NCBI GenBank assembly: GCA_964034945.1
Contig: OZ035960.1
Coordinates: 84,940,148-85,004,147, forward strand
Length of the DNA stretch: 64,000 bases
Direction: 5' to 3'
Origin: Chrysopilus asiliformis
Taxonomy: Eukaryota; Arthropoda; Insecta; Diptera; Rhagionidae
Notes under the pieces: model-generated
Told to the model about the DNA's origin: nothing
The model's database searches: none
Seen by the model: the letters and a program-made list of their open reading frames with translations, nothing else
Made by a program: the position numbers and the translations under genes
In this document: piece by piece, positions 1 to 10,604 of the stretch
How positions within the stretch are numbered: the first letter of the stretch is position 1
How the letters are laid out: the number at the start of each line of letters is the position of its first letter

Positions 1-1879
1 AGCTAAAATGTGTTTCTGCTTCTGCCGCTGCCTCTGCTGCTGCTTTATTGGAGCTCATCACATAAGACGCTATGTGTTCTAAAGTTCTGCTTTTGCCTCT
101 GTTGCTGCCTCTGCCCAATTGGAGTTCTCGCTTTAAACTCACTCGTAATTATTTTCTTCAATTCCCTTTTTCACTTTAATTTATACCTTACATGCGGAAT
201 AATAAAAACATACCGAAAAATTCCGGTTAATGCCGTTAAAAGCAATCTTTTCCCCTTTTTTCAAAATTTTTTCAGTAGCAATTGTTTTTTTTCGTATCAT
301 GAAAAAGTAAATAAATGGTAGAAAATAACGGAAAAAGTAAAAAAACCACAAAAACTAGTAGTGGAGCTTTTTTTAATGGACAATAAATTTTTTTTTGGTG
401 ATTTTTAGCATGATTATAACCCCTATCATGGGGGGAAAAATCGCAAAACTTCCAATTTATGATGTTCTTTTTTTAAAATTAAAAAAAAAATGATTTTCTA
501 AAATGGTCGAAATTAAATTAACTCAGATTACCCTATGAGCGTAATAATGAACAGAGATTGTTTAAATTTTGTGTTCTCGCTCTACACATATCGAATAAAG
601 GTATTTAAAATTAACAAAAAAAATTATTTTTACTTTCTAGTTTTTTTTAGATAAAGTCACAACTTGTTCTAAATACCAACTGTTGAATTCTAGAAAAATT
701 GTCCATAGACAACATGTAATCTACTGGGATTATTTGTGTTAAGACAATATTATAAGGTGTTTATTTCGTGTTTTTTGTAAAAAAAATCTTTTTATATTTT
801 ATTTTTGACTTATTATTTGAATTTATTTATACATAATATATATATTTTTGAATTTTCTTTCGACATGGTTTTGTGAAAATCTATTTAATTTTATAACAGT
901 TTTTCTTAAAAAAATACTTAAATTATTATTTAAACTGTTTATGTTTTTTAAGTGTTGGTCATTTTTTTTAATGTTCAAAATATTTTAAAATTAAGTTACT
1001 ACAGTTTATTATATAGTTACGTTAGTCTGGTATAATGTAGTGTGATGGCAATAAAAATGTTACAACATATACTTTACACATTCGTAAAAAAATGATGAAA
1101 AATGCATTATACGGGGTTATCTGAATTTATAAAATATATAACAAATATCATTAAGAAGTTACTATTAAGAATTTAATCAGTTCAAATTATTTAATTTTGA
1201 TAATAATTAATTTCTAGATATATAATTATGTAAGCAATAATATGTACTACTTTTCACTATTTCGAATAAAACGAAAAATCATGTCAAACTGATTTTAATT
1301 AATATAACAGTTATATCATTTTTTAGATATTTCTAACAAAAATGGATATGGCAACCATTGTATGTAGATAAATAATTCAATTCTAGATTCATAATTAGTA
1401 CCTAATGTTAGTAAATAAAAGATTTTTTTTAAACTCTTAAAAGGTATCATCGAAAAAATCACATAAAGGTTATCATGGTAAAAAAAACACCTCAGTATAT
1501 TTAGAGGTAGATTTAGAGAATCTCAACATGCATAAATCCGAGACTATGACTGCGAATCCGGGACGCATGGTCACCCTAGTTATGCTGTTATGACTTTTCG
1601 CATTTTAGAGCTTTTTATAGGCTGAAAAAAAATTTCGAGACCCCAACGTACATACGTAGGTCAAAACTGTTAGATGGGGACTCTAACAGCCAGATGGGGG
1701 TCCTCTATTAAAATTTTCTTATTAACTATAGTAAAAAAACGCATTTTTACACACGGAGAAAAATAGCAGTTGTGATCTGTTTTATGTTTGCTTACAAATG
1801 AAACAATGAAGTCCATCAGCAACCAGGTTTATTCTGCCTTTTTTATCTCTTCCTTTGTCTGATCTCTTCTTCTCCTATG
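1..1879. other. AT-rich sequence without a recognisable gene
   Basis: No open frame resembling a known protein is seen. Positions 9-130 hold two imperfect copies of a CTG/CCT-rich low-complexity block; the long frame across it is a by-product of that composition. The rest is A/T homopolymer-rich, with short palindromes only. Confidence 0.7.
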
Positions 1880-1887
1880 TTCTAGTA

Positions 1888-2650
1888 CAGGCCTGGGCAC
1901 CATGTATGTAGTGATTTACTATTACTCGAAGAAATTTTATGTTTCTTCATATACTATAACACAAAATGAGAATACGCATCTTTTTCATTTTTTACGCTCT
2001 TTCGCTTTTGATGGAGACGTTTAGGAACAGTGAACTACACAATTTATCATTATGCAATTTCAGAATCATATGTTCCGCCTAAGAGAAATTTCTCTAAAAA
2101 AGCTTTCTTTAAGTTGTCAACCTGTCTTACTCTTCCTACTTCATTGTATCGGGCAAAATCGGACTTATGGCAGCTGTTGTAATGGCGTTCTAGATTGAAT
2201 TTTTTATTCGACATGTAACTGCAAACTAGACATTGACGGTTATCATTATTTGTGGTTATTAAATATTTGTTTTCCCAATCACATGACATAGTATTTGAAT
2301 TTGAATATGAACGCTTCATAATGGAAAATGAAAACTGAAAAAATCAAATATCTGAAAAAATTTCGTACGTCAGTGTACTTTGGAAAGCAATTAGGGTTTT
2401 GGGGAGCAAATATATACATCCGTACGCATCAACAGCAGAAATCATACTGAATGGCTGTCGTAGGCTCGCTGCATCGATTGTTAGTGAATCGTTTGATTTC
2501 GGCTGCCGAAGTGGCCGTCGTCAACCAACACGTATCATTGCGTTGGAGAGTCAAGTAAAAATGTTCATACATTGATTGTATTCTCGTAAAATTTGAATAA
2601 AAATGTTATCGTATTGAGGAGCCAGACGAGCCAAGGAGGGCCCAGGCTTG
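1888..2650 (-). mobile_element. short hAT-type DNA transposon
   Basis: The ends are short imperfect terminal inverted repeats, CAGGCCTGGGC on the left and CAAGCCTGGGC on the reverse complement of the right. They are flanked by a perfect 8-bp direct repeat, TTCTAGTA, at 1880-1887 and 2651-2658. An 8-bp duplication with this kind of end is characteristic of hAT elements. At 763 bp it cannot encode a full transposase (normally about 600 residues). It keeps only a zinc-finger open frame on the minus strand, so it is a non-autonomous deletion derivative. Confidence 0.85.
2050..2319 (-). CDS. zinc-finger N-terminal remnant of a hAT transposase (89 aa)
   Basis: The 89-residue frame contains a Cys2-His-type finger: CLVC near residues 30-33, then a basic helix ending HYNSCHK. 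This resembles the N-terminal finger of ZBED5/GTF2IRD2-like hAT transposases, which binds transposon DNA in the nucleus. It lies wholly inside the hAT element with 8-bp target duplications, which supports that origin. The catalytic RNase H-like domain and the dimerisation domain are absent. The frame ends at a stop soon after the finger, so it is a fragment or a stand-alone DNA-binding derivative. Activity is not expected. Confidence 0.6.
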   Translation of the reverse strand: MKRSYSNSNTMSCDWENKYLITTNNDNRQCLVCSYMSNKKFNLERHYNSCHKSDFARYNEVGRVRQVDNLKKAFLEKFLLGGTYDSEIA

Positions 2651-2805
2651 TTCTAGTACAATTTATTCTTACATCATATTATATAGGTTTCACAGTGGCT
2701 ACCATTCACATGGTTTCACATTGTCAGGCTTACAAATACGTCACATACCTTTTTTTTAACAAATTTTATTAAGATTACATGGCTTAAGAGTAATACAAAA
2801 ATTCA

Positions 2806-3420
2806 TTAATAGTAATGCCAGCACCCATAGAGATCAGGTGGAACAATTGCACGACCACTCCTAGTGACTCGAGGAGCATTGGATTGAGGAACAATATCAG
2901 ATGACTCATCCCGCGACCTCACTGGTATTAATAACAAAGGACTAGAGGAGCCTGTCTCATCGTCTAATTCACGTTCGCTAACAGTTGCGAAGCTGGCGGA
3001 ATCAAAAATTGTACTTTCCTCCCCAGTCAGTGACTCTGATCTGTCACCTATCAACAGATTATCAATTATAGAGCTCCCAGATCCTTCGACACAATTACCA
3101 ACCTCCTGATTTACCCCGTTCTCAACAGGACAGGAAATATTTTATCACATACTCCTCCAGCAGTACATCACTACCACTGAATTCATTGTTATTAGTTCGT
3201 GCAATAAATTTACGATTTCTACGGAAATGAGTACCAAATTGATCCGTAACAATATATGACCGACCATTTACATCACGGACCACTTGGCCATAATGCCATT
3301 CCTTTCCATTTTTTTTTAAAGATTATTCGCTCTCCCACATTTAGTTTCGGTAATGGTTTAGCCGTCCGATCAAAATAACGCACTAAATGGCTCCTCGCAG
3401 CGCTTCACAACATTCCTTCC
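2806..3420 (-). pseudogene. C-terminal fragment of a Ty3/gypsy pol polyprotein
   Basis: Read on the minus strand from about 3420, the sequence encodes the end of a gypsy-type polyprotein: a basic stretch ending NVGERIIF, then KEWHYGQVVRDVNG with a following beta-rich segment, and finally VTRSGRAIVPPDLYG. The last motif is typical of the extreme C-terminus of insect gypsy polyproteins. The first and second parts are in different frames, broken near the homopolymer at about 3310-3320. The tail shares a frame with the 82-residue open frame at 2806-3054. RT, RNase H and the integrase core are absent here. No LTR could be recognised beside it. Confidence 0.65.
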
Positions 3421-4411
3421 CCCTATGGAAAAAAAAGATTTTCCGCAGCTTGTATGAGGAAAACATTTTTTCTTCATTTTTATCTTGATCATAACCATTT
3501 AATTTGGTTTTTTTTTTTCATAATGATTTTAGGTAAAGTTTTATTTCATTTCATTATAATTTTCTTATTTAGATCGTTTAGTTTTATTTAAATTTTTTAA
3601 TTGATAATGAGGTAATTGGTAAAATAATTTATACAAAAATATTTGGTGATAAAGCTAGTATTAGTAAATTTTTTTTATTCTAGTTTATGATTGGTTATTT
3701 CATACTTATGCTATTTTCTTTTTTTTTTTGTGTTTACAATATTTGAGTATAAATGCGTGAAAGCGTGTTTTTTTTAATTTTATTTAAGCTTTTACTTCTA
3801 GGCGTACAGGTTTCTTCCGTATTTCCTTATAAAAAACGAAATGAAGTTTTCCTCTCTGTTGATATATGGTTATTCTTAAAATTGCTGAACTTGGGTTAAA
3901 AATTTAATTTTCAAATACTAATGTGATGCGTAGAGCGAAAATTTCTAATTGAATCGAAATATATTTAAAATTACTGTTTTTGAGTTCCAAATTTAGTTTT
4001 TTACAATTTGATCGGTAATTTGGGGTAAATTTTGATATCCGAAGTACCGGTTGCCGTGTTGCCGTCGACTTTTATTTCTTGGGTATCTGGTGCTTCGGGG
4101 TCTGATTGTGTTGTTTCGTCGTCCGCCGTCTTGGCCAACTGAAGGAACAGGGTACCCACCAAACATTTGGTGCCTTGATGTGACCACCTTCGATTTTCAA
4201 AACGAAAACGTTGTCTCGACGTCGTTGTGCAGGAATTGTTCCCAACATTTGCCTCTGATGGCACATTTCCCATTTGGGAAAAGTTACTAAATTGTTACCA
4301 CAAAAATTCCTACGCGGGAAAGTGGAAATGCGGGCACAGTTGTGCCTCGGCGGGAATATTTATTGTCACATAATCGTCGCTGTTACGTTACTGTGCCAGG
4401 CAAATGTCAGA
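3421..4411. other. AT-rich spacer with no recognised gene
   Basis: Mostly A/T-rich sequence. Around 4000-4300 four overlapping short frames occur on both strands. The longest, 90 residues on the minus strand, resembles nothing I know. It lies directly downstream, on the minus strand, of the unidentified repeat at 4412-5284, so it could be part of that transcription unit, but nothing else supports it. Confidence 0.5.
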
Positions 4412-5284
4412 AAGAACTGTCAATTTTCATTTTATGTCATTTAGTTTCTTGTTGTTATAAAACGTGGAAAAACAATTTGAAATGTTTAGAGAGAATAGCA
4501 AAAGTGTGGGAAGTAGAAAGCGTCCATAATATTTCTCTAACTGCAACGCGTCCATAAAATCTTGTGCAGAACATTTCACCTTGCATTGCATTTTCACCCA
4601 TTTTTTTCCGAAGTAGAGGAAAATTTTTTTCTAATTCTGTCAATTTGCATTTTCGTCATATGTTTTGGTTTTTACCACATCAACACCGGAGCTATACCTC
4701 AATCCCAATCTTCGTCATGATATGGGAGAATACCCATACTGGACTGGGTACCAGGACCCAGCAAAGTGAGGAAACCATTGGCTACGTAATAGCGCCAACG
4801 AGGAGCAGCCACACGTTCATTGACCCCAGCGAACCGGAATCCGCTGTTGCCTGAAAAAACAACAAGGATACTGTCATGCGACAATACCCCTGTAGCAACC
4901 CAGCTGCCGAGAAAAATTTCAAACGAGGTCCGAGCAACCACAGCGTCAGGATTCATCATCATATTATAAATCCATCTGCGGAGTAAAACGTAAACGGACT
5001 CCGAACATATAATCCAATGACCATTCAATGAATGTGCCCCAATCAGGGCACGTCGGAGTACAGGTAGCATTCAACATCGGGGAGTCCAAAACTAAAGACA
5101 ATCTCGAACCTAAAAATAAAATAAGGTAAAATAATAAAAAAAAAGTTACCAAAATTGGAGTAAAGTAAAGTAGTAACAACTAAAACATAACAATCATAAC
5201 TTTTATAAACAAAGATTAAGTAAAAAAAAACAATAAAAAATCGCATTAGATAAAACTTTGTATAACATTAGAGATTCTGGAACA
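4412..5284 (-). repeat. unidentified ~0.87-kb dispersed repeat, copy 1
   Basis: This block is almost identical to the sequence formed by joining 12366-13119 to 24088-24209; the join disappears when the Osvaldo-like insertion is removed. The match starts at AAGAACTGTC and stops at ATTCTGGAA, and the flanks differ in the two places. No terminal inverted repeats, poly-A tail or clear target duplication are visible. It carries a conserved minus-strand coding region (4699-5070) with a possible upstream intron. A diverged relative of the coding part lies at 54660-55085. Confidence 0.8.
4699..5070 (-). CDS. unidentified conserved protein, copy 1 (123 aa open frame)
   Basis: I do not recognise this protein. 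Visible motifs, in order, are HSLNGHW near residue 15, LLRRWIY, VATGVLSHDS, GFRFAGV and RWRYYV, then an acidic end. The same motifs in the same order appear in a diverged copy at 54669-55016. The two proteins look clearly more similar than their DNA, which argues for selection on protein. Further upstream, at 5071-5115, the frame of the diverged copy is also readable, but a 2-nt insertion (shared with copy 2) breaks it with a stop. Immediately before that is a pyrimidine-rich tract ending TTTTTAG, a plausible splice acceptor present in both versions. No signal peptide or membrane segment is evident in the shared part. It could be a fragment of a viral or transposon protein. Confidence 0.5.
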   Translation of the reverse strand: MLPVLRRALIGAHSLNGHWIICSESVYVLLRRWIYNMMMNPDAVVARTSFEIFLGSWVATGVLSHDSILVVFSGNSGFRFAGVNERVAAPRWRYYVANGFLTLLGPGTQSSMGILPYHDEDWD

Positions 5285-5289
5285 CTGTG

Positions 5290-5643
5290 TTTGAGTTACC
5301 TTACTTTGAAGGATACGGTTGCGCGCTGTCATGAAATAGGATTCGTTCATGTAGGTGACGGGCAACTCATTATAGTACTGTTGTGTCTTTCTAGTGGTTA
5401 CCGACACCGGTTGGTACTTAATCAAATACACAACTTCTCCCAAAACTAGAGCAATGTAGCCCGGTGCTTTCATATGATTGTAGGCGAATGTGGTTGGAGA
5501 AATCGTGGCTAATCCTAGATGTGTCATTTTTTTTGGTCACAACCAATTTTACAGCTCTGCTTAGCCGCTGCGGTCCACAGTGCAGATATTTGTTGTCGTA
5601 TGTGTCGCTCTACATATACGAATTTTGAATTGACATACATATG
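5290..5643 (-). pseudogene. middle fragment of a chuvirus-type glycoprotein
   Basis: On the minus strand from the errantivirus insertion point downwards, about 115 residues resemble the central region of glycoproteins of chuviruses and of insect LTR elements that captured them. It opens with a helical stretch rich in aromatic and basic residues, then AYNHMKAPGYIALVLGEVV, then YYNELPVTY about 30 residues later, then RNRILQ. The reading frame changes once near 5527. The upstream edge was cut by the errantivirus (TATG duplication), and downstream it runs into the 0.87-kb repeat. In such proteins this ectodomain part precedes the fusion and membrane regions, which are missing here. Assignment rests on remembered family patterns, not a search. 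Confidence 0.55.
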
Positions 5644-6033
5644 ACTTAGATTTTCGAGTCCGAGAATCTTTAAAAAAATAAATCCACTGAAACTAATAAA
5701 ACAATCGATTTTACTTTGAACAAACACATTTATTTAACGCTATCACTTAGAGTAAATTACAATCGGAATTTTTATGGCGAACTTAACTGTTTCGAATCTG
5801 TCTATCAACTGAACTTTATTTTAATTTTAATTTATCATAATTTTGGAATTTTCTCATGCTACTTCAAGCTAGACTGTCATTTGATGCCTTCAGACTTTTA
5901 TGAGATAAGCATTAAATTGTTCCCGTGTGAAATGTTCTTGGACAGGAATGTTCAGGTACATTTCACGGTAAAGCCGGATGATCTAAATTGGAATGCATTG
6001 GTGGCGATTTCGGGCGGGACCGGATATGTAACC
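5644..6033 (-). repeat. 3' LTR of the errantivirus
   Basis: Matches 11961-12352 over its whole length; the one length difference I noticed is two bases near 5993. On the element strand it begins GGTTACAT and ends TCTAAGT, so it lacks TG...CA ends, as do other errantiviruses. It is followed by the TATG target repeat at 5640-5643. Confidence 0.9.
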
Positions 6034-6046
6034 TCTCCCCCGTTAA
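6034..6046 (-). other. polypurine tract of the errantivirus
   Basis: The minus strand reads a purine-rich run ending GGGGGAGA directly against the start of the 3' LTR (GGTTACAT). This is the expected position and composition for the plus-strand primer in reverse transcription. Confidence 0.75.
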
Positions 6047-6120
6047 GACCAAAATTCTCCTGAATTTTGTTATTTTTAAAAATGCCTTGACTTGGAGTTT
6101 TTAGGAAAATTTTAAATTTG

Positions 6121-7518
6121 TTATTTCTTTTTTTTTAGCTTCATAATAATTATCACGATGACGATTAAAATCAATATGACAGTGGAGCTTATGATATAAT
6201 TAATATTTCTATGAATTTTTAGCAAATTGATATGGTTTAGATTTTCAAAATTGTTCAGTGATATTTTCTTAAAATTAGGAAGTTTCGTGAAATTCAATTT
6301 AACATTTTCATAATATAAAAATCTTTCCTTAAATCTTACATTATTATTACTAAAAGTTTCATTTAATATTTCAATTGTACAATTATTTATTACTATTAGG
6401 AAATTACCATTTAACATTATTTCTCGATCATCGCATTTATTGATAATTCTTTCATTTCTCATATTTTTACAAATTATTGTACTATCGTCTATCATTTTGA
6501 CTTCAGTTAATTTGTTTTCTTTTAATTCGCAATTATTTCGAGTTATACAATTTTGATATGGCTTTAATTCTTTAAAATATTGTACTTCGTTACTATACTT
6601 ATATTTATTGTTATTAGTTTCAATAACATAGTTGTCTTCCATTATTACTTCCATATTTTCTTTTGTCGGTATTGATGTAATTAATTTTAAATCTACTATC
6701 TGATAAGTGTTTGGTATTTTTAATGCGATTACTATTGTGTCTTCTTTGTATTTTAAGATTCCAACTTTAATGTTTTTTAATTTATAAAAATCTAATTTTG
6801 TCATGTTAATTTCTTTTGCTGTTAATAGACTCGGGTTAACTAATCCATGTTTTATTAATACGATGTTTTCAATAATTTGGTTGATTTTTTCCTCTAAAAT
6901 TCTTAATTTCATAGTTTGTTCTAATTTTATTTGTTGTAATATTATTCTTCTTTCGTTGGCTGTAACGTCTTCGTAAACTTTCTGTATTTGATTCCTATCT
7001 GATTCGATGGTTTCTTTTAAATAGTGGATACTTTCGTTCAAGTGAGAGTTTATTTCAATTTGCCTATTAATATTATCTACTGCGTTTCTAGTATTTTGTT
7101 CTGTCGCTTCCAAATGGTCGTATATTTCTTTTCTGTCATTTTCGTCCATTGTGCCAAAAAGAAATTTTTGTACATGTCCTACTAAATTGATAAGTCCTCT
7201 CTTTTGTTTTGAATGTTTATTTGTCTCTATAGCTACTACTTTCGCGTAAAGTGTTTCGATTTCTTTAGATATTACGGGATCGTTGTTTATTCTTAGTCTC
7301 TTAGAATTTTCTTCGAATAAGTTAATAGTTTCTTTAATTTCGCTTATATTAATAATATGTAATATAGTTTTAACGTCGTCAACTATTTCTGTCTGTCCCA
7401 TGTTAATAGTGGCGTATCCGTTCTCCGTCACTAGTGCGTTAATTGTTAGTCTGGCTGTTATTGGTCGTGGTGCTGTCAGTGTTAATAGTGTCAGAAGTAC
7501 TAATGTTATCGTCTGCAA
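6121..7518 (-). CDS. errantivirus envelope (F-like) glycoprotein, intact
   Basis: A full-length 465-residue frame. The N-terminus is a hydrophobic signal peptide (about residues 1-22). A furin-type site KQKR lies at residues 104-107, followed at once by GLINLVG and, shortly after, FLFGTMD. This arrangement is the hallmark of insect errantivirus Env, which is related to baculovirus F fusion proteins. A long helical, coiled-coil-like region follows. The protein is rich in N-linked sequons and has cysteine pairs in its second half. It ends with a transmembrane helix at about 437-458 and a short lysine tail. It should act at the cell surface or virion membrane. The start overlaps the end of pol, so expression from a spliced subgenomic mRNA is expected, as in relatives. 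No break is seen. Confidence 0.92.
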   Translation of the reverse strand: MQTITLVLLTLLTLTAPRPITARLTINALVTENGYATINMGQTEIVDDVKTILHIINISEIKETINLFEENSKRLRINNDPVISKEIETLYAKVVAIETNKHSKQKRGLINLVGHVQKFLFGTMDENDRKEIYDHLEATEQNTRNAVDNINRQIEINSHLNESIHYLKETIESDRNQIQKVYEDVTANERRIILQQIKLEQTMKLRILEEKINQIIENIVLIKHGLVNPSLLTAKEINMTKLDFYKLKNIKVGILKYKEDTIVIALKIPNTYQIVDLKLITSIPTKENMEVIMEDNYVIETNNNKYKYSNEVQYFKELKPYQNCITRNNCELKENKLTEVKMIDDSTIICKNMRNERIINKCDDREIMLNGNFLIVINNCTIEILNETFSNNNVRFKERFLYYENVKLNFTKLPNFKKISLNNFENLNHINLLKIHRNINYIISSTVILILIVIVIIIMKLKKKK

Positions 7519-10500
7519 ATAAACGAGGTCGTTTTATGTTAATTGGGTGTTCTCTATTTGCTTCTTTAAGTCTATATCTGGGTTCGTTTTTATAGTAATT
7601 TCTTTTATAATTTTTAATGGGTATAACTCTTCTATTTTCTGTGTAGTTTTCCCTATTTTTGTTTAGTTTGTTAGTTCTTTTTTCTTTTTGCCTGTCTAAA
7701 TTTATTACTAAATTCGTGGGGTCTGTTAACATTGCTTCTTCTGGAGACATTTTAATCGTCGAGTGGTACCTATTGTTATAATTTTGGACTGCCCTATGTG
7801 CTTTTTGGATTAATGTTAACTCGGATTTCCTTAAGCTTACTAATTTCTCTTGTAGTGTCGAATGAAATCTTTCGATATCGCTATTTCCTGTGTGGGTATT
7901 GGGTCTAGTTAGGTGAAGTTCTACCTGTTGTTCCCTTAAGAATTCTTTAAAATTTTCTGCTTTAAACTCGTTGTCTGCTATTATTTTTCTAGGTTTTTCA
8001 AATTTTGTAAAGTGTTCTTCTAGTGCTTCAATCTTTTTAATCCAGTTTCGATTAGGGAGGTGATAGATGTATGCTTTTTTGGTCAATTTGTCTATTAGAG
8101 TTAAAAATGGTTGTTTCATAAAGTAATAAATGTCCATGTGAAGAATCTCGTTTGGTGTTTGCGGCGTTTCACTTTTTTTGTATTTTAACTTTATTGGTTT
8201 TCGTTCGTATTTTGTTTCTAAACATGTCTTGCAATTATTAATTATCTTTGTTATTTCCTGCACTAATTTTGGGTAATAAATTTTATTTTTTAGATTGTGG
8301 TAAGTTTCCACGATTCCACTGTGCATACTTTCATTTGTGTGGTATAGTGAAATTTGTTTCTGTGCTTCTTCAAGCGTTGGGATTTCCCTTGCCCTTAGTG
8401 TGGCTTTAATGAATCTTATTTCTTTATTTTGACTAAAAAGCTTGATTAATACTTGTTGAATTTTGTTAAATTCGTGATATGATAAGTCTGTGTAGATTCC
8501 AATAAGACCTGGTTTTATAAATCTTTTAAATAGATCTGTCCAATATTCTTCGTTTTTTGTCATGTCAACATAAATTATTCGTCTATTATGGAGTACTTCG
8601 ATTTCTTTATCTGAGTCATTTGTTAGAATTAATTGCGTTTTATACGTGTTAACGATTGCTTCTTTAATGGGTATATGATCTAACTGTTGCTCTTCTTGAG
8701 AATGTATTGTGGCTGAATCTGATAAATCATTAACTGATTCATTATCTTCATTGATTCCTGCGTCGTCTTGCATTCTGCTTAGAAAATCTGCCACTTTATT
8801 TTCTTTCCCTTTTAGGTATTCTATATCAAAGTGATATTCTTGTAGTTTTAGTAACCATCTTTGATTCCTTTGGCTGAATTCTTTTCCTGTGAATTTTTTG
8901 TTTAAGTATTTAATCGGTAGGTGATCTGTGACTATTTTGAATTTTCTACCCCACAGATACGGTCTAAAATACGATACTGACCAAACGATTGCAAGGAATT
9001 CTTTATCCGTTACTGAATAATTTTTTTCATGATCGTTTAATGATCTTGACGCATAACAAACTGGTTGTCCGTTTTGAGTAAGAACGGCGCCGATTGCGTA
9101 GTTGCTCGCGTCGGTAAAAAGTGTAAAACTTTTTGTGAAGTCCGGAAATTTTAGTATTGGATGTTTGGTAATGTTTAGTTTAAGCATTTCAAATGCTTGG
9201 ATATATTCAGGATCATTTGTGTTAATCTTCTTTCCTTTTTTTAAATATTTTATCATTGGGTTCGCGATTTTCGCGTAATCTTTGACGAATTTTCTATAAA
9301 AACCTGTTACTCCCAGAAAGCTTTTTAGTTGCTTATCTGTTTTAGGTATAGGGAATGTTTGTATGCATTTTATTTTGTTCGGGTTTGGTTTCATGCCTTC
9401 TGCTGTTAGGACATGACCTAAAAATTCTGTGTCCTTTTTCATAAATGAACACTTGTCGAATTGGACTTTTAGATTGTGTTCTGCTAGTCTTTTAAATATT
9501 AGCCTTAATGATGCGATATGTTCTTTTAAACTTGTGGAGAATATTAGTATATCGTCTAGGTATACGACGCAAATTTTGTTAATATATTCTCTTAATATAT
9601 CGTTCATAAGTCTTTGAAAGGTTGCCGGGGCATTTTTCAATCCGAACGGCATTCGAATAAATTCGTACAATCCAGCAGGAGTTATAAATGCAGTTTTCTG
9701 AATGTCTGTTGGGTTCATTTTAATTTGATGATAGCCCTTTGCAAGGTCTAGCGATGAGAAGTATTGCGCTCTCCCTAGTTTGTCTAATATGCTGTCAATG
9801 TTGGGTAATGGGTACTTATCATCGACAGTTATTTCATTTAATTTTCTATAGTCAACGCAAAGTCTAAATTTTTGTTTTCCCGAGTTGTCTATTTTTTTTG
9901 CTACTACGACTATTGGGGATGCGTACCTACTATTTGATTTCCTAATAATTCCCTGTTTCTCCATTTCTACTATCTGTTTTCTGACTTCTTCTTCATCTAT
10001 ACAATTTTGCATTTATTTGTTGGTCCGTTGTCGTTTTAATTTCGTGTCTTATGGTTTCAGTATTTGTCAATTGATCTCCGTCTTTATAGATCAAATGTTT
10101 GAAATTTTTTAACAAAGTTTGTATTTCATTTCGTTCTTCTTCATTTAAATGGCTGGTATCTAGCTCTTTCTCACCACTATCTAATTCGAAACAATCGAGT
10201 GTTGTTACGTTTTCTGAAGAATACATGGGGATTTTTGAGCCATTATTTAGGATTACGAGTTTATTGTCGAAATCGAGAGTTTTGACAATATTTCTCAATA
10301 AATCCATGCCCATAAGAAAATCATATGGTTTGTTTTTTAAGTTTCTTTTGTACCATTTAATTGCTCCGTTTGAGTTGTATTTGAATTCTTTGGGGATTCC
10401 CGTAATTACCCTGTCTACTAGCTCTGTTGTTATATTATTAATTGTTTGTAGTCTTAGCTGAACTGTTTCAAATAATTTATATTTACTACAATCTACTCTA

Positions 10501-10604
10501 TCTGAGTTAACGATACTCATCGTTGAACCGGTGTCTAATAATGCTTTGAATAGTATATTGTCAATTGTTATATTAATATAGATTTTATTTCCGAGGCTTA
10601 GTTT
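7439..10604 (-). pseudogene. errantivirus pol (protease-RT-RNase H-integrase), one frame break
   Basis: The frame enters from gag by a -1 shift and opens with the aspartic protease motif LLDTGST near 10535. A linker follows and then the RT start. At about 9995-10012 the frame changes just after the conserved INAKLYR motif of the RT N-terminus, so the protease part (9993-10604) and the 857-residue part (7439-10012) overlap out of frame by about 20 nt; a single-nucleotide indel is the simplest cause. The second part has RT motifs (PFGLKNAP, VVYLDDILIF), an RNase H domain (LFTDASNYAIGAVL), an HHCC zinc region and an integrase core. The C-terminus is basic, then Thr/Asn-rich. The normal product supplies the enzymes of the virus-like particle. 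Confidence 0.9.

Noticed and set aside
10..321. 103-aa open frame at the left edge
   Set aside because: Composition-driven (Cys/Leu/Phe from CTG/TTC-rich DNA); no motif, no conservation seen.
4001..4273. 90-aa minus-strand frame
   Set aside because: Overlaps several equally long frames on both strands, no recognisable motif; kept only as a remark.
5290..5643. Reading this as an exon of a host gene
   Set aside because: It is cut by insertions, has a frame change and sits in a retroelement layer next to a gypsy integrase tail.
5716..6063. 115-aa plus-strand frame, also at 12033-12350
   Set aside because: Lies inside the errantivirus LTRs and is antisense to the element; recurrence simply reflects the two LTRs.
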